Source of the DNA: Leucophora obtusa
Taxonomy: Eukaryota; Arthropoda; Insecta; Diptera; Anthomyiidae
Direction of reading: 5' to 3'
DNA: 64,000 nucleotides
Assembly: GCA_949987735.1 (NCBI GenBank)
Contig: OX465299.1
Location: forward strand, 136,675,415-136,739,414
Shown: piece by piece, positions 11,972-23,647 of the stretch
Position numbering within the stretch: the stretch's first letter is position 1
How the letters are laid out: the number at the start of each line of letters is the position of its first letter
Program-made: the position numbers and the translations under genes
The notes under the pieces: model-generated
Databases searched by the model: none
Seen by the model: the letters and a program-made list of their open reading frames with translations, nothing else
What the model was told of the DNA's origin: nothing

Positions 11972-12553
11972 CACTGATAGAATTTTGTGCATAGTGTTAA
12001 TGAATTTGTTCATTAATCCAACGATTTTTTCATTGAAAAGTCCCCAAATAACGCGTTTATTATCTCAATGAAACGTATTCATTAAATGAAAACTAATTGA
12101 AAAAAATATATTTTTTTGCTTTACTTTTTTTATTTGTTATTTATTTTAATTTTATTAATTTTTATTTGTATAAATATTTCTTTTTCGTTTTTATAATGTT
12201 TCACTGAAATCGACTTGAAACCGCAATCACCAGAATGTAAACATTACCGCGTTACCGATTGATCTAAATAGGCAAAACAAAATGATGTCATTATTTGGGC
12301 TTTTATATTTAAATAATTTCAGTTTGCAACCCTAGCGTTCATTACTGGAACATATATCTATTTTAGTAATTAGCAAATTCAAAACCCTTATAAAAATTAT
12401 AGCATATCGTACGGGTTAGTTGAAAATATATAATGAAAAAATTCATTAAATTAATGAATTTTTCATTAATTCAATGAATTTTTTTCATTAAATCAATGAA
12501 TTCAGATTAATGAAATCGATTCATTAATAGTATGAACGAAAATTCTATCAGTG
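11972..12553 (+). mobile_element. TA-targeting MITE (CACTGATAG family), copy B
   Basis: 582 bp bounded by CACTGATAGAATTTT and AAAATTCTATCAGTG with flanking TA (11970-11971 and 12554-12555). It is highly similar throughout to copy A in opposite orientation, differing by scattered substitutions. It is inserted in ACTAGTTC-rich sequence of the 7366-12694 element. No open frame. Confidence 0.9.
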
Positions 12554-12969
12554 TAGTACCTGTTCTTCAAACCATTCCCTAGAACTAGTCATAAGGGTGA
12601 CAATTTCGAATAAAAATCATTGGTAACAATGGCAAAGTAGAACTAGTACTGGCTTTAAAGAACTAGTTCTGAAACTGATACATGATTTCCTGGGTATGCT
12701 CTAGAGTTTCTCACACTTTTGTAAACAACTCAGGAACAAAAGGAGTACCAAACTGATATTTGGCAGTGGCATTGATAAAAAACTAAGCACTAATACAAAA
12801 ATATTAAAAAGCTAAATCCGGAATTATCAAATTAAAAAATGAGTTGGGGACCAACTTTACGATTTAAGATGCTTTAAAGTGACATATCAACCAGCTAAAG
12901 TAATTCAAAAGTTAGACCCAAGAAAATAATTGCGGAAACGAAAAAATGCTTTATGGTGCAAAAATTTAA

Positions 12970-13240
12970 TTGAAAAACTATTTCAGGGATTTACATTCTG
13001 CAAACAAATATGTTGATGCAAAAACTTTCCTTTTTGCAAACTTTTTTACGCGATTTGTTTTTTTTCACAACTAGCCACCAAACTTTGTTGTATAAAATGG
13101 GTATTATGGTCCCTAGATTATAAACTTGAAAAAACTTAGTGATATTTTTTTTTTTGCAAACTAACTAACTAACGACCAATTTTTTGTATAAGATATGGGT
13201 ATTATGTCCTTGAATAATGAAGGCGGAATGTGAAAAAGGG
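12970..13240 (+). repeat. Diverged tandem repeat, two units
   Basis: Units marked by CTGCAAACAAATAT, TTTTTTGCAAACT and TATGGGTATTATGGTCCCTAG. The same unit forms a longer array at 38280-38900. Noncoding. Confidence 0.6.
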
Positions 13241-13640
13241 CTTTTTGTGCAGAAAACGAATTAACCGTTCATCGAGCTTTAAAAAAAACTTCATAATTCT
13301 AGCTATGTATCATTTTTGATACACACTATAGTACGTGGAAATAACTGATTTATTAATACGTTTTGTTTAGAAGTTTGAATATATTTAATTATCTCTTTAT
13401 TTATACAAGCTATATTATACTATTTTAACGGTTTCTATTTCTTATTTAATAATAATTATTTCTCAAATGTTTTTCTTTACAACATGGGTGGAAAAAATCA
13501 ACATGTATCATTTCTGATACAAAGCTCAATTAACGGTTAAAGCGTTTTTTTTATTTTCACAGCGTAATCATTGAGCTCGTTTTTTTTTAAGTGAGGAAGC
13601 TATATTATTTTAGCTACTTACATTTTTACATAAAGCACAT
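13241..13640. other. No gene recognised; TGTATCATTT.TGATACA repeats
   Basis: Two small palindromic words, TATCATTTTTGATACA at about 13308 and TATCATTTCTGATACA at about 13506, flank AT-rich sequence, with TTAACCGTT near each (13260 and 13530). This may be the remains of an inverted-repeat element. Confidence 0.35.
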
Positions 13641-13878
13641 TAAGTTGTTTCCTTTTCACGTGAAAAAACTGTTATGCTACATATAAAAAAAATTGTTTTT
13701 CACAAAAATATGATATACAAGACTCTTATTTTTCCTGTGAAAAGGTGACAATTTGTGTTTCTTGTGATTGTGATTGTATCTTTCCAATAAAATAAAAAAA
13801 TATTCTTTTAGAGAATTTAAATAAACTTTTGAGGCCTTTTAAATTCGAGTGAAATTTTTTCACGTGAAAAACAACTTA
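13641..13878. mobile_element. CACGTG-containing MITE, copy 2
   Basis: Left TAAGTTGTTTCCTTTTCACG and right CACGTGAAAAACAACTTA are inverted, with CACGTGAAAAAA in both arms. Total 238 bp. It is related to the copy at 6537-6810. Confidence 0.7.
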
Positions 13879-13917
13879 CGGTGTTAAAGAGCGAACTACT
13901 TTTATTGCTTTCAAATT

Positions 13918-14577
13918 GTGTTGATTTATGACTGGATTGTACTAAATCAGACAGTTCATATACAAAAGTATACAATTTTCGTCCCGTTGATTTTTGTACG
14001 TTACGTAATATCTCGGTTTATGTGTTGCAATCATCATTTTCTTTTTGCGGACAACTCATGAGTTGGGGTGATGCCCATGTATTGCCTGCCATGAAAATGG
14101 CCAACCTTTTTGAAACAAGAAAAAAAATCGAATATGATAATATCATATTAGGATTTGGGAGTGAGGTAGAACAATATTCTAAATAAATATATGGAAATAT
14201 AGAAATTCGGAAAAAACAATTTTTTTTATTTCTTAATTCAAAAATTAAAATAATTTTGAACATATATTGCTTTGTTTGGGATAATCTTGTTGTTATTTTG
14301 TTTTTGAAAACGTTGTTAAAAACGAACACACAAAAATAGATATAATAGTACCCAAAGGGTATTTTTTCTGAATTATTGCTTTAAAGAAGTGTTGATTTAT
14401 GACTAGATTTTACCAAATCAGAAATTTCATATACAAAATTCTCTTCCCGTTGAATTTTTATATGTTATAAATTGTCTCGGTTTGTCGGTTCCGATCATTG
14501 TTTTATTATTGCGGACAACTGATGAGTTGGGGTGATGCCCACGAAACAACTGTATTATCTGTCATGAAAATGGTCAC
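13918..14577 (+). repeat. Diverged direct duplication of about 190 bp
   Basis: The segment 13918-14105 recurs at 14388-14577 with roughly every fifth to eighth base changed. Shared words are GTTGATTTATGACT, CCCGTTGA, GCGGACAACT, ATGAGTTGGGGTGATGCCCA and CATGAAAATGG. The 280 bp between them is AT-rich. No protein is evident. Confidence 0.75.
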
Positions 14578-14929
14578 CCTTATCTGACACTTGCAACCAA
14601 TATGAAGAGTATTGCTATATTTTACTTTTATAATCTATAAAAACTTAATGAATTTTTAAATGCAATTGAATACATATAAAATGTTGCTGGACAGTTGTCG
14701 AATAATATCCATTTGAAGTACAATAATTTATGTTTATTAATCCCTTAACGTAGTTAAAAATTTCTACATTGTTAGTAGCACGTAAATACGTGTATTATAC
14801 GAAAGATTTTGTATAATTTAGACTTTAAATTAAATCGAATTTATGACATTGTTAATAATTTACTTTAACTATCAATTTCCTTAACCTTATGTTGAAAAAT
14901 ACAAAAAAAACATCGTGTTTTTTATATGA

Positions 14930-15081
14930 GACTAAGTATGTATATGACCATATACATATGAACTCATATGTGTCCATATATGATCATATGGAATCATATA
15001 TGATCCCACATATTTGGTCATGTATTAACATATATGACCATTTTTAACCGTATATTATGTATTATCATATATGACCATTTT
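14930..15081. repeat. CATATATGATCATATG-rich palindromic repeat
   Basis: A string of short self-complementary words (CATATATGACCAT, GATCATATGGAATCATATATG) ending TTTTCAACCGGGT. Relatives with the same wording lie at 17695-17860, 19010-19215 and 21130-21190. It directly abuts the LINE fragment starting at 15082. Confidence 0.6.
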
Positions 15082-15836
15082 CAACCGGGTTTGGGTCCGT
15101 GTGAATAGGGTAGATTTTAATGCACGCAAGACCCAATGTTGTCTGCTGAACACATAGGGCCGTGAGGTAATCAATGTCAGCTGTTTACTGGATGGTATCA
15201 ATGTTGAGGAATCTGGAGCTCCTGATGTTCTGGGCATGAGAATCCAATGTGATTCCGCCAGAAAAATAACATTGTTAAAGTGTCGAAAGAAGCATTCAAG
15301 TGTCTTGGTTTTCTTAACCGGTGTCGGAAATACTTCACTCCCTCTGATCTCCTTACTATTTACACCAGCTATATTTGACCGAAGATGGAATACAACTCCC
15401 ATATATGGGCAGGAGCTTCAAAGTCTACTTTGGAACTTCTCGACCGTATCCAAAGAAGGGCGATGGCGCTTATTAATTACAGCAGGGTATCCAGCTCTAT
15501 TGATACATTGGAGCATCGACGGAATGTGGGTTGTGTAATACTGTTCTATCGATTTTACCATGGGAAGTGTTCTAATGAGATAAGTGAACTTAATCCTAGG
15601 TCCCATGTTTTTGTTCGGATCACACGCTTGTCTAGTAGATCTCATCATTTGTATTCGATTGTCCAGTGTATCGCACAACGCATTACAGGGAAAATTCGTC
15701 CATTTGTCGAACCACCTGTATGTGGAATAAACTCCCCGCAAATGCCTTCCCTGATACTTGCAATGTAGGGAAATTCAAATCAAAGGTCCACAAATACTAC
15801 TCCCTCTTTCCTCCTTCCCACAGCCTATTTTATTGA
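15082..15836 (+). pseudogene. LINE reverse transcriptase C-terminal fragment, Jockey-like group
   Basis: Plus-strand translation in shifting frames reads VDFNARKTQCCLL, VEESGAPDVLGMRIQCD, VSKEAFKCLGFLNRCRKYF, PSDLLTIYTSYI, stop, PKMEYNSHIWAGASKS, LELLDRIQRRAMALI, RRNVGCVILFYRFYHGKCS, then CMWNKLPANAFPDTCNV and FKSKVHKYYSLFPP. This is the thumb and C-terminal part downstream of the YADD box. The gene is broken by at least two stops (one a TGA where the family has R) and frameshifts near 15270 and 15690. It ends at a TGA at 15834-15836. It is plus-strand and unrelated in wording to the LINE at 8105-11830, so two LINE families are present. Confidence 0.8.
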
Positions 15837-15852
15837 TATCAACATAATGCAC

Positions 15853-15918
15853 TGGCTTGAAGGGCCAAATCTGGGATTTCACAAATGGCTTGAAGGGCCA
15901 AATTTGGGATTTCACAAA
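15853..15918 (+). repeat. 33-bp tandem duplication
   Basis: TGGCTTGAAGGGCCAAAT followed by TGGGATTTCACAAA occurs twice in direct succession, with one base difference (CTGGG/TTGGG). Confidence 0.9.
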
Positions 15919-17050
15919 TTTACGGAGGGCCGCACCAATTAATATATTACTCGACAAAAGTGAATTTTTTGTACAGCCTTCTGCTAAAACCTTTTTTGGT
16001 TTCCTAGGCCCGGATCTAAAGTCAAAAAAGGTCCATTGAATAGCCTTCGAGTTGTAAATCTTCCTTCGAGTTTCAAATCTTCTACCCACGGAGGGGATAA
16101 ATATTGTGGAGAAGTACATCAAAATCTTTTATATTTTTTATCCAAATAAAAATGTAGGCACAGAGCACGCTTTAGATTTTAGAGATCCTTACGAGGTCCG
16201 TAAAACAGCCTTAAACATTTCCTAAAATGAAAGGTAATTTTTTAATTCAAACTAATAAAAACTAAGAGAATCCTAAGTACTTCAAAGTCATATTTAGCCA
16301 TAAAGCATTTTTTCCAGGCTGGAGATGTAAATAAAGAAGACGGAGTTTTTTCACTTTTTTTTTATTTAATTTCATTTCCTATTCGTATTGTAAAATGAAA
16401 ATATCGAAAATAACAAATTATTGATTAAACTTTTATAAGTTACCGATATTATTTTAAGTAGGTTTAAGGACTAATCAATGATTTATAAATCAATGATTAA
16501 AGTAAAATAATCATTGGAGATAAGATACCAGCCCTTAATCTACTTACTTATTATTTACAAAAATTTTTGAGGATTTGGCAAGATAAATTATTATTTTCTG
16601 TCAACTAAAACATAATTAAACTTTTGTATATTTATAATTTTTGGTTTTGTTATCTTACTATTGGTTTGCAAAAACTATTTGTTAATATCAGCAGTGTTTT
16701 CGGCAAGTTTATTTTAAACTAATTTTTAGTAATTTTAACTAAAATTTTTAAAGACTCTTTTCTATTAGTGTAAGCGTCTGTAACCATTTCTACTTCAAAC
16801 CAAATGTAAACAACCTGTATCTTAACCTTTCGGAATGCCTTCGTACATTTCACTTAATTATTTCTTATCAATAGTTTAAATACTACTTGTAATTGGTACC
16901 AACTGGGCAATAAATAATAATAATTTAGAACATTAATTTAATTTTACGTTGCCACTCATCACTTTTCAAAACTCCGCACAGTGCTTCGTTTCATAGAAAA
17001 AAAATTAAAAAAAATATTTTTGTCATTAACATTGATAAAAAGACTCTCAA
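15919..17050. other. No gene; one MITE end and one imperfect hairpin
   Basis: AAGTAGGTTTAAGGAC near 16455 and CCCTTAATCTACTTA near 16537 form an imperfect hairpin. At 16690-16772 the sequence ends CTATTAGTGTA and matches the right end of the MITE at 40442-41121, so a truncated copy lies here. The rest is AT-rich and unassigned. Confidence 0.5.
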
Positions 17051-17054
17051 AACA

Positions 17055-17228
17055 ATTCAGTTGTGACAACCGAATTTATTTCTACCGAAATAATTCGGTT
17101 CTCGCAACAGAATTGAAATAGAATTCAATTGCCACAACTGAATTTGGTTGCTGAAGCTGAATTACGAGGTTGCAGCAACCGAATCAATTCGGTTGGCAAA
17201 AAATTCCGTTGCCACAACGGAATTGTGG
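17055..17228. repeat. Cluster of ATTCGGTTGCCACAA-type words
   Basis: Alternating direct and inverted copies of AATTCGGTTG and CAACCGAATT, with CCACAAC and GCAACAG between. About eight words in 170 bp, which could fold extensively. No coding sequence. Confidence 0.6.
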
Positions 17229-17274
17229 TATGTACTTAGCAAAAAATAATTTTTTAAAGAAATTTCAATAATTA

Positions 17275-17630
17275 TATTAAAGGTATTCATTTAAAGTATT
17301 TACGCCTCGTATACTGTGTATATGTTGTAAGTTTACTCGATTAATATATTTATACATACATTTGAATATTGTCAAAAATTAAATTATTTTGAATTTTTTT
17401 GTGTGGTGTTTTTTATTTTCTGTTTTATTTGTTTCAAAATAATACAAATTTAAAACATTCTGTGTTTAGTTTATGAACAGATCGAAAAAGTGGCTAAATG
17501 CAAAATTGAAATGTGAATAGTTTTAAAAGGTGCGTTCATTCAAATAAACAGGTAAAGTTATAAATATACGCGATTACAAAAATACACGGTTTACGAGGGC
17601 ATAAATCCAGTTAGATGAATACCACTATTA
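17275..17630. mobile_element. Small TIR element X, uninterrupted copy
   Basis: Left TATTAAAGGTATTCATTTAA and right TTAGATGAATACCACTATTA are imperfect inverted termini. The body (GCCTCGTATACTGTG, TTGAATATTGTCAAAAAT, GCGTTCATTCAAATAAACAGG, ACGGTTTACGAGGGCATAAAT) recurs at 54996-61049, where it is split by later insertions. This copy is therefore an empty-site reference. Confidence 0.75.
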
Positions 17631-17694
17631 TATACTTTTTCATATACACAGAAAAGAGATTCGCAGTTGCGATCGAATTTTTCATCAACCGAAT

Positions 17695-17860
17695 TTTTGT
17701 CGTTTCATGAATACCCGGTTGAAAATAATTACATATGTTCATGTATGTCTATGAATGGATAATCATACATGATTCCATACATGAACATTAACGAAAATTG
17801 AGGTAATATGTAGATTTATGATCACGTATGAACATAAATGGTGACACAGTTGTATTCATA
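17695..17860. repeat. CATGTATGAACAT-type palindromic repeat
   Basis: Begins ACCCGGTTGAAAATAATTAC, the reverse of the TTTTCAACCGGGT terminus at about 15080, followed by short palindromes on CATACATG/TATGAACAT. It is a relative of the repeats at 14930 and 19010. Confidence 0.5.
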
Positions 17861-19009
17861 CATGTTTATATATTTCTGTTTTTCATACATTTTTGTCATT
17901 AAAATCATTATTTTTTGTAGTAAAAGTGTTCAGTTTTTTTTATTCGATATTCTTTTGAATACAAGTTATCAATTTAATATTAAGAAAAAAACTTATTCGC
18001 TAATTCGCCTGAGGTTTATTACATTTACATATGTAGATAAGTTACAAAGACAATCCAGCAATTTTTGGTAGAATATCTTTACTCACAAGAAATCTTTTCA
18101 TTGTGTAAGCTGATTCTAAAAGGCAAATCGACTAAAAATGGAAGATTTGCAAAGAAAATTTAATTAAACTTTTTATTCTTGCATTTTTAATCCAAAATTG
18201 CCAGTAAGTGGAAGAGTAATGTACTTGATTTTGGTATCTCCATCAGTATAAATTTAGAAAAGAGTGTACATTTTTTTCAATAATATAAACTGCATTATTC
18301 GTTTCACTGCTTTGTCTGTCTTCAAACATGATTTGATAAAAACTAAAATTGTAATTAAAGACATCAATGGACATAATTTAAAAAATCTTAATGGCAAACT
18401 TACCAAGCCTCAGGAAATTTCAACATCTATTCTGTCGCGAATCCGCATGTAGCACAATAATAAAAGGTTTTCGTAAAAAAATTACATAAATCATCCAAAA
18501 AATAATTAGTTTAAATACAAAAGAAATAAACGTAAAATTTTTGACATTATGAATTGAAGTTTGAATCAACAAATTAAAAAAAAATAAATAAAAAATTATA
18601 AATATTTACATACAATTTCAAAACACACATGAAATACATTTAAAAAATGTGAAATAAACGCGTAAAGGAACCATAAACAGAATTAATTAACGTTTTATAC
18701 AAAATGTTTCTTTTGATTTTAGAAAATGGTACAAATTTTTTTTTATTGCAGTTGGTAATTTTTTAAAAACGTTTACGTTGGCAAAACTCGTAAGTGAGTG
18801 TAAGTCAATGTAGGTATTTTCAAATAGAAGCAACAGAAGCGTGTTTTACATAATTTTGTACTGGGTGTACTTATTTATGAGGATCCTCCCGGGAAACCCG
18901 TCTTGTAAATCTACATGTTAAATTCTATTCTATATGTAGGAAGGATAAAGTTAGGAACGAGAAATTAAAGAAATATATAATTATATATCTTACAATACTT
19001 CAAATTTTA
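17861..19009. other. No gene recognised
   Basis: AT-rich. The plus-strand frames at 17838-18071 and 18264-18452 have no recognisable domain. Nothing repeats elsewhere in the window that I can see. Confidence 0.4.
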
Positions 19010-19215
19010 TGTGACGACGTATTTCGCATGTCTTCATATGTGTAACAATATATGAATTCATATACATGAATGATTGTCACATGTCTTCAAATATGGCCCC
19101 GCATATTACCATATATATGCTCATGATTTACCTACATGATCTCGTATATGCTTTCATATATGACGTACATGTTCATACATTATTAATATTTGTTCATACA
19201 TGTTCACACATTGTG
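19010..19215. repeat. CATATATG/ACATGTTCATACAT palindromic repeat
   Basis: About 200 bp of CATATATG, ATATGAATTCATAT, CATACATGTTCA and similar self-complementary words, of the same style as 14930-15081. Confidence 0.5.
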
Positions 19216-20863
19216 AGAACGATTTTGATTACGATCCCTGAAACGTTTGGTAAAAATATAAACCTGAAAAAAAACTGAGTTTTGAAAATTTGAATAGAAG
19301 GAGAGGCATTTTGGTTTCTTGCCAGAATTTTGTAAAAATTTTGAGAATTTTAAAAATTGACTTTGGGAAAAGAATATCCAACAATTGAAAAAAAAAAATT
19401 ATAAAATTAAAAAAAAGCATTTTTGTTTGATTGCCAGAAAAAGAGAAGATTGGATTTTGTTCTGTGATAAATGAAATTTTTATAAAATTTTAGAAAAGAC
19501 ATTTGTTATTAATATGTTTAACGCTATATTTGAAAGAATTCTGGAGAAATACTAAAACAAGGTTGTTTGGATAAAAACGGTTCAAAGATCGATCTAATCC
19601 AGTCCAGTGTTCCAAGATTTGTTTACAATATCAGTGCATTTGGTACGCAATATTTTTGCAAAATAAAATTCGAAGATTGACAACGACATTTTGTTACACG
19701 GGGTTAATGGAAATCGTGCAATATTAATCTGAAATTGCTTCTTTTGCAATCGCCATTAATAATAGTGACATTGGGGCGATTAAATTATTTTCCGGAGAGG
19801 AAAGGAAAGTGTCCATGCTATAATTGTATTGCTGCTTTCCACTTTAACTTTATTGTGGTCATTCATCGGTTAACATCAGAAACAACAATAATAATGTAGA
19901 AAGGAAGAAAAGGGAAAAGGAAAAATTATATGGCAATATTTTTTTTTATGATTTTTACAACCTTAACCAATGACAACCATTCAACAATATAACGGTATTT
20001 CATTAACTATTATAATTATTTTAGATGTATTGATTCTAGGTATTTTTCTTTATTTTAATTTGTTTTGTTAGAATTTCATTGAATATTTTATATTTATATA
20101 TTAGTTATTTTAGATTTACGAACACATAAAAACATCGTAAACTTTTATTTTCATGGTTTTTGCAATTTAAATCCCGAACTCGATTAAGCATAATGAAGAA
20201 GATCCAAAAATCATATTCCAATTTATGTCATCAAGCGCTTGTCGACGTTGCAGAATATGAACCGTGAGTAAAAAGATTAAATTTTACATAATTCTAAGTT
20301 TTAATTGAAAATAAAAATTTATAATTACACTGATAGAAAAATATTAGTTCAAATACAATACACTCAAAAAAATGTTAGTTCAAATTATTAAATTTTGATT
20401 GCTAATACCCACAGCAAAATATTAGTTAAAAGTTCAGAACTTTTATTTGTTTACACTCACAAAAAAAAAAAAAAAAAAAAAAACAAATAACTTTAGAATA
20501 TTTTTTTTGTTTCCGGTTATTATAATTATAAGTAATTTCCATAATTCTCTTCTATATTAATCTTCAAATTTAAATTTAGTTAATAACAAAATTTGTTTAT
20601 TCACTTTTCGCGATTATTAATAATTTCAAGAAACTTTATTTGTTTTACACCCACATTATTTTGCTAGTTATATTTTAATTTTACTTTAATTACCATATTA
20701 TTATAACGTTATTTAAATGAAAATTTTAAAATAAATAAATATGAAAATTTAAGAATTTAAATAATAAATTTCACGAAAGGTATGGTAGGAGGTTAAACTC
20801 AACAACGAATTGGGATGGCAAAGTTCGAATTTTATTGCCATCAAAGGAGGGCGGGTTTAGATA
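19216..20863. other. Unassigned; poly-A run and a possible orphan exon
   Basis: No transposon motif is recognised. A run of A lies at about 20460-20483, preceded by short related words (ATATTAGTTCAAAT, ATGTTAGTTCAAAT, ATATTAGTTAAAAG). An ATG at about 20192 opens 24 codons that end at a good-looking splice donor, GTGAGT, near 20262; see findings. Confidence 0.4.
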
Positions 20864-20905
20864 TTGGCTAGGTTCATCGATAGTCGAAATACAGCATTAC
20901 AATTT

Positions 20906-20970
20906 CCTTTGTTTTTACACCTTTTCCTTTGTTTTTACACCTTTTCCTTTGTTTTTACACCTTTTCTTTT
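20906..20970 (+). repeat. Three tandem copies of a 22-bp unit
   Basis: CTTTGTTTTTACACCTTTTC is repeated three times, the last copy diverging to TTCTTTTGATC. Pyrimidine-rich, noncoding. Confidence 0.9.
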
Positions 20971-21039
20971 GATCTTTCTTTTTCTAAATTTTTTTTTTAG
21001 CTATCTTATATTTTTTTATGTTTTCGATCCTTTACTTGT

Positions 21040-21140
21040 CTTCAAGGGGAAAGGACCAGCCCCAGACTGAGCACGGCCGGGGCCAGAAGATAGCCATCTT
21101 CCCGAGAAGACAGGACCGTAAGGTGGGATTCGTTACAACA
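21040..21140 (+). repeat. GAGCACGGCCGG dispersed repeat, copy 1
   Basis: A local GC-rich island: CCAGCCCCAGACTGAGCACG, GATAGCC, GAAGACAGGACCGTAAGG and TTCGTTACAACAT. The same order of blocks occurs at 39600-39737. It looks like a shared element end, but I cannot name the family. Confidence 0.55.
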
Positions 21141-21190
21141 TGACTCCATATATGAGAGTACATGATCACGTATGATCATTTTTAACTGGG

Positions 21191-21525
21191 TACTCAAAAA
21201 AATAAGTTAGCAGAAAAATTAGAAAAACTTCTTGTATATCAAGTGAACTAGTTTTCAGCAATTTTTTTCCTAAAATTGCGTTTTCAGGAAAAGTAAAGTA
21301 AAATTTCTCTAGAAATTTTAGTTTTTTTCAGTCTACTAATATTCAGCAGAGTTTAGTGATTTTAGCAAGGATTTTTTCATTTGCAATCGACTAAGTGTTA
21401 ACAAAACTTTTGCTGAGATTGTTATTTTTTTTGGGTAAAAATCAGCTCGCTGATTTTCAGCAAACACCTTTTGCTGAAATTATCAACTTTTTTGCAAGCA
21501 CTCTCCTGACTAAAAATTTTGAGTA
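21191..21525. mobile_element. TACTCAAAA-family MITE, 335 bp
   Basis: Left TACTCAAAAAAATAAG and right AAAAATTTTGAGTA are inverted, consistent with a TA duplication. The body has paired GCTGAAAATCAGC-type words. It is related in reverse orientation to 5127-5738. Confidence 0.7.
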
Positions 21526-22160
21526 TACAATCACTTTTATTTATTTTTAATACTGTTGTAATTACCGAAATTCATTTACAAGTTCTGAATTTTTGTTGTA
21601 TTATTTAATTTTTTAAGACGTGTTAACTTATCTCAAAATAAATTGAGTTTAGTACTTAACCATAGTTATGAATGTCAAATTTATATGGAAATATCTGAGG
21701 TTAACGTTTAACCATGGTTATATTGGAAATAAGTTACTCGCCCTTAATGTTTATATATTCCGACGGTGGGCCAAATCGGCCCTTTGCTTATTTTGGTGCG
21801 GCTCTTGTTGAGATTCAAATTTAGTTTTTTTTTATTAAAAAACTTTTTGTTTAATATTTTATTTTGCAATTTTTTCAATTTTTATTTCGAAAATTATTGA
21901 TACAAATTAGGGCCAAATTTATAGCCGGAATTAAGGTCGATTTGAAAATTGCTTACTTAAAAGATATTTAAAGGAACAATCATTTTACTTAAGTAACATT
22001 TTTTAATTAAAATACAGAAGTATTTAAGACAAAAGTCGATGTTAGTTCTGACTGTAAAACTGGCCCTTAATTCTTTTCAAAATAAATTCAACTTCTTTTA
22101 TAAAACATGTCGACATTCAGAAATACATGAAAAACTATCAATTCATAAATAAATATAAAA
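21526..22160. other. No gene recognised
   Basis: Two similar words, TTAACCATAGTTAT and TTTAACCATGGTTAT (about 21658 and 21708), form an inverted pair. The rest is AT-rich and unassigned. Confidence 0.4.
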
Positions 22161-23452
22161 ACGAGTAAAAAGGTTAAAGTCGGGCATGCCGACTATACAA
22201 TACCCTACACCAGTCTGGTGTATTGTTTGGATCCGAAATTCGAATGGGTTAAAATGGGGCTTATGTCAAAATTTTCTATAATGTGAGTCAGCGCACCAAA
22301 TTTCATTAAAATATCTTAATATTTGCGACCTGCAGTTTGTAACCAAGCCAATTTTGGGGGGACCCTTATATGGGCACTAGTTCTAAACATGGACCGATGT
22401 TCACCAAAATCAATAGGCTTCGTCCTTGGGCCAACATAGGTCTATGTACCAAATTTCATCAAAATAGCTTAATATTTGCGACCTGCAGCGTATAAACAAT
22501 ATAATTTTGGGGGGACCCTTATATGGGCACTAGTTCTAAACATGGACCGATGTTCACCAAAATCAATAGACTTCGTCCTTGGGTCAACATAGGTCTATGT
22601 ACCAAATTTCATCAAAATATAATAATATTTGCGACCTGCAGCGTATAAACAGTATAATTTTGGTAGGACCCTTATATGGGCACTACGTCTAAACATAGAC
22701 CGATGTTCACCAAAATCAATAGGCTGCGTTATTGGGCCAATATAGGTCTGTGTATCAAATTTCATCAAAATATCTTAATATTTGCGACCTGCAGCGTATA
22801 AACATTATAATTTTGGTAGGACCCTTATATGGGCACTACGTCTAAACATGGACCGATGTTCACCAAAATCAATAGGCTGCGTTATTGGCCCAATATAGGT
22901 CTGTGTACCAAATTTCATCAAAATATCTTAATATTTACGACCTGCAGCGTATAAACAGTATAATTTTGATAGGACCCTTATATGGGCACTAGGTCTAAAC
23001 ATGGACCGATGTTCACCAAAATCAATACGCTGCATTATTGGGCCAATATAGGTCTGTGTACCAAATTTCATCAAAATATCTTAATATTTACGACCTGCAG
23101 CGTATAAATAGTATAATTTTGGTAGGACCCTTATATGGGCACTAGGTCTAAACATGGACCGATGTTCAAAAAAATCAAACTTGTTCGTCCTTGGGCCAAC
23201 ATAGGTCTGCGTACCAAATTTCATCAAAATATCTTAATAGTTGCGACCTGTAGAGTGCGCACAAGATTGCATGGACAGACAGACAGACGGACAGACGGAC
23301 GGACGGACAGACGGACATCGTTAAATCGAAATAAAAAAAAATTCTGAACCGATCGGTATACTATAAGGTGGGTCCACGACCAATATTTTTTGGTGTTACA
23401 AACATCAGCACAAACTTATAATACCCTGACCACATAGTGGTGTAGGGTATAA
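22161..23452 (+). repeat. 154-bp tandem repeat array A, six units, with TIR-like ends
   Basis: Begins ACGAGTAAAAAGGTTAAAGT, then the palindrome GTCGGGCATGCCGAC and AATACCCTACACCAGTCTGG. It ends TGGTGTAGGGTATAA. The ends share ATACCCTACACCA in inverted orientation. Units are marked by CTTATATGGGCACTA, CATGGACCGATGTTCACC, CATCAAAATA and GCGACCTGCAGCGTATAAAC at about 22370, 22525, 22676, 22831, 22984 and 23137. A GACA/GACG microsatellite (about 23272-23318) precedes the right end. Noncoding. Confidence 0.85.
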
Positions 23453-23647
23453 ACATGGTATTTTGCATTTAAAATTTATTTAAATTTTTGTTTTTCATCA
23501 CATATGTGAAGCTCTTTATAAATATGACGGAGGTTTTTCTTCCAGTGATACTAATATTCAGTAAAATTTGTAGCTAACTTTAGCAAATAATTTTTAAATT
23601 ACAGTTTATAACAATTTTATTAAAATTTTGTAGCGGTTACTAATTTT

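Larger units (their letters stand above)
7366..12694. mobile_element. CCCAGGAA-ended DNA element, host to a LINE and two MITEs
   Basis: Left end CCCAGGAA at 7366 and right end TTCCTGGG ending at 12694 are each flanked by TA (7364-7365 and 12695-12696). The 250 bp inside the left end and the 800 bp inside the right end are both dense in ACTAGTTCTAGAACC-type words, which supports treating them as two ends of one element. Between them lie the LINE (8105-11830) and MITE copies at 10663 and 11972. No transposase of its own is visible, so it was probably nonautonomous. Confidence 0.55.

Noticed and set aside
15055..16122. Several ORFs on both strands
   Set aside because: Only the plus-strand LINE reading has conserved blocks; the minus-strand frames are shadows.
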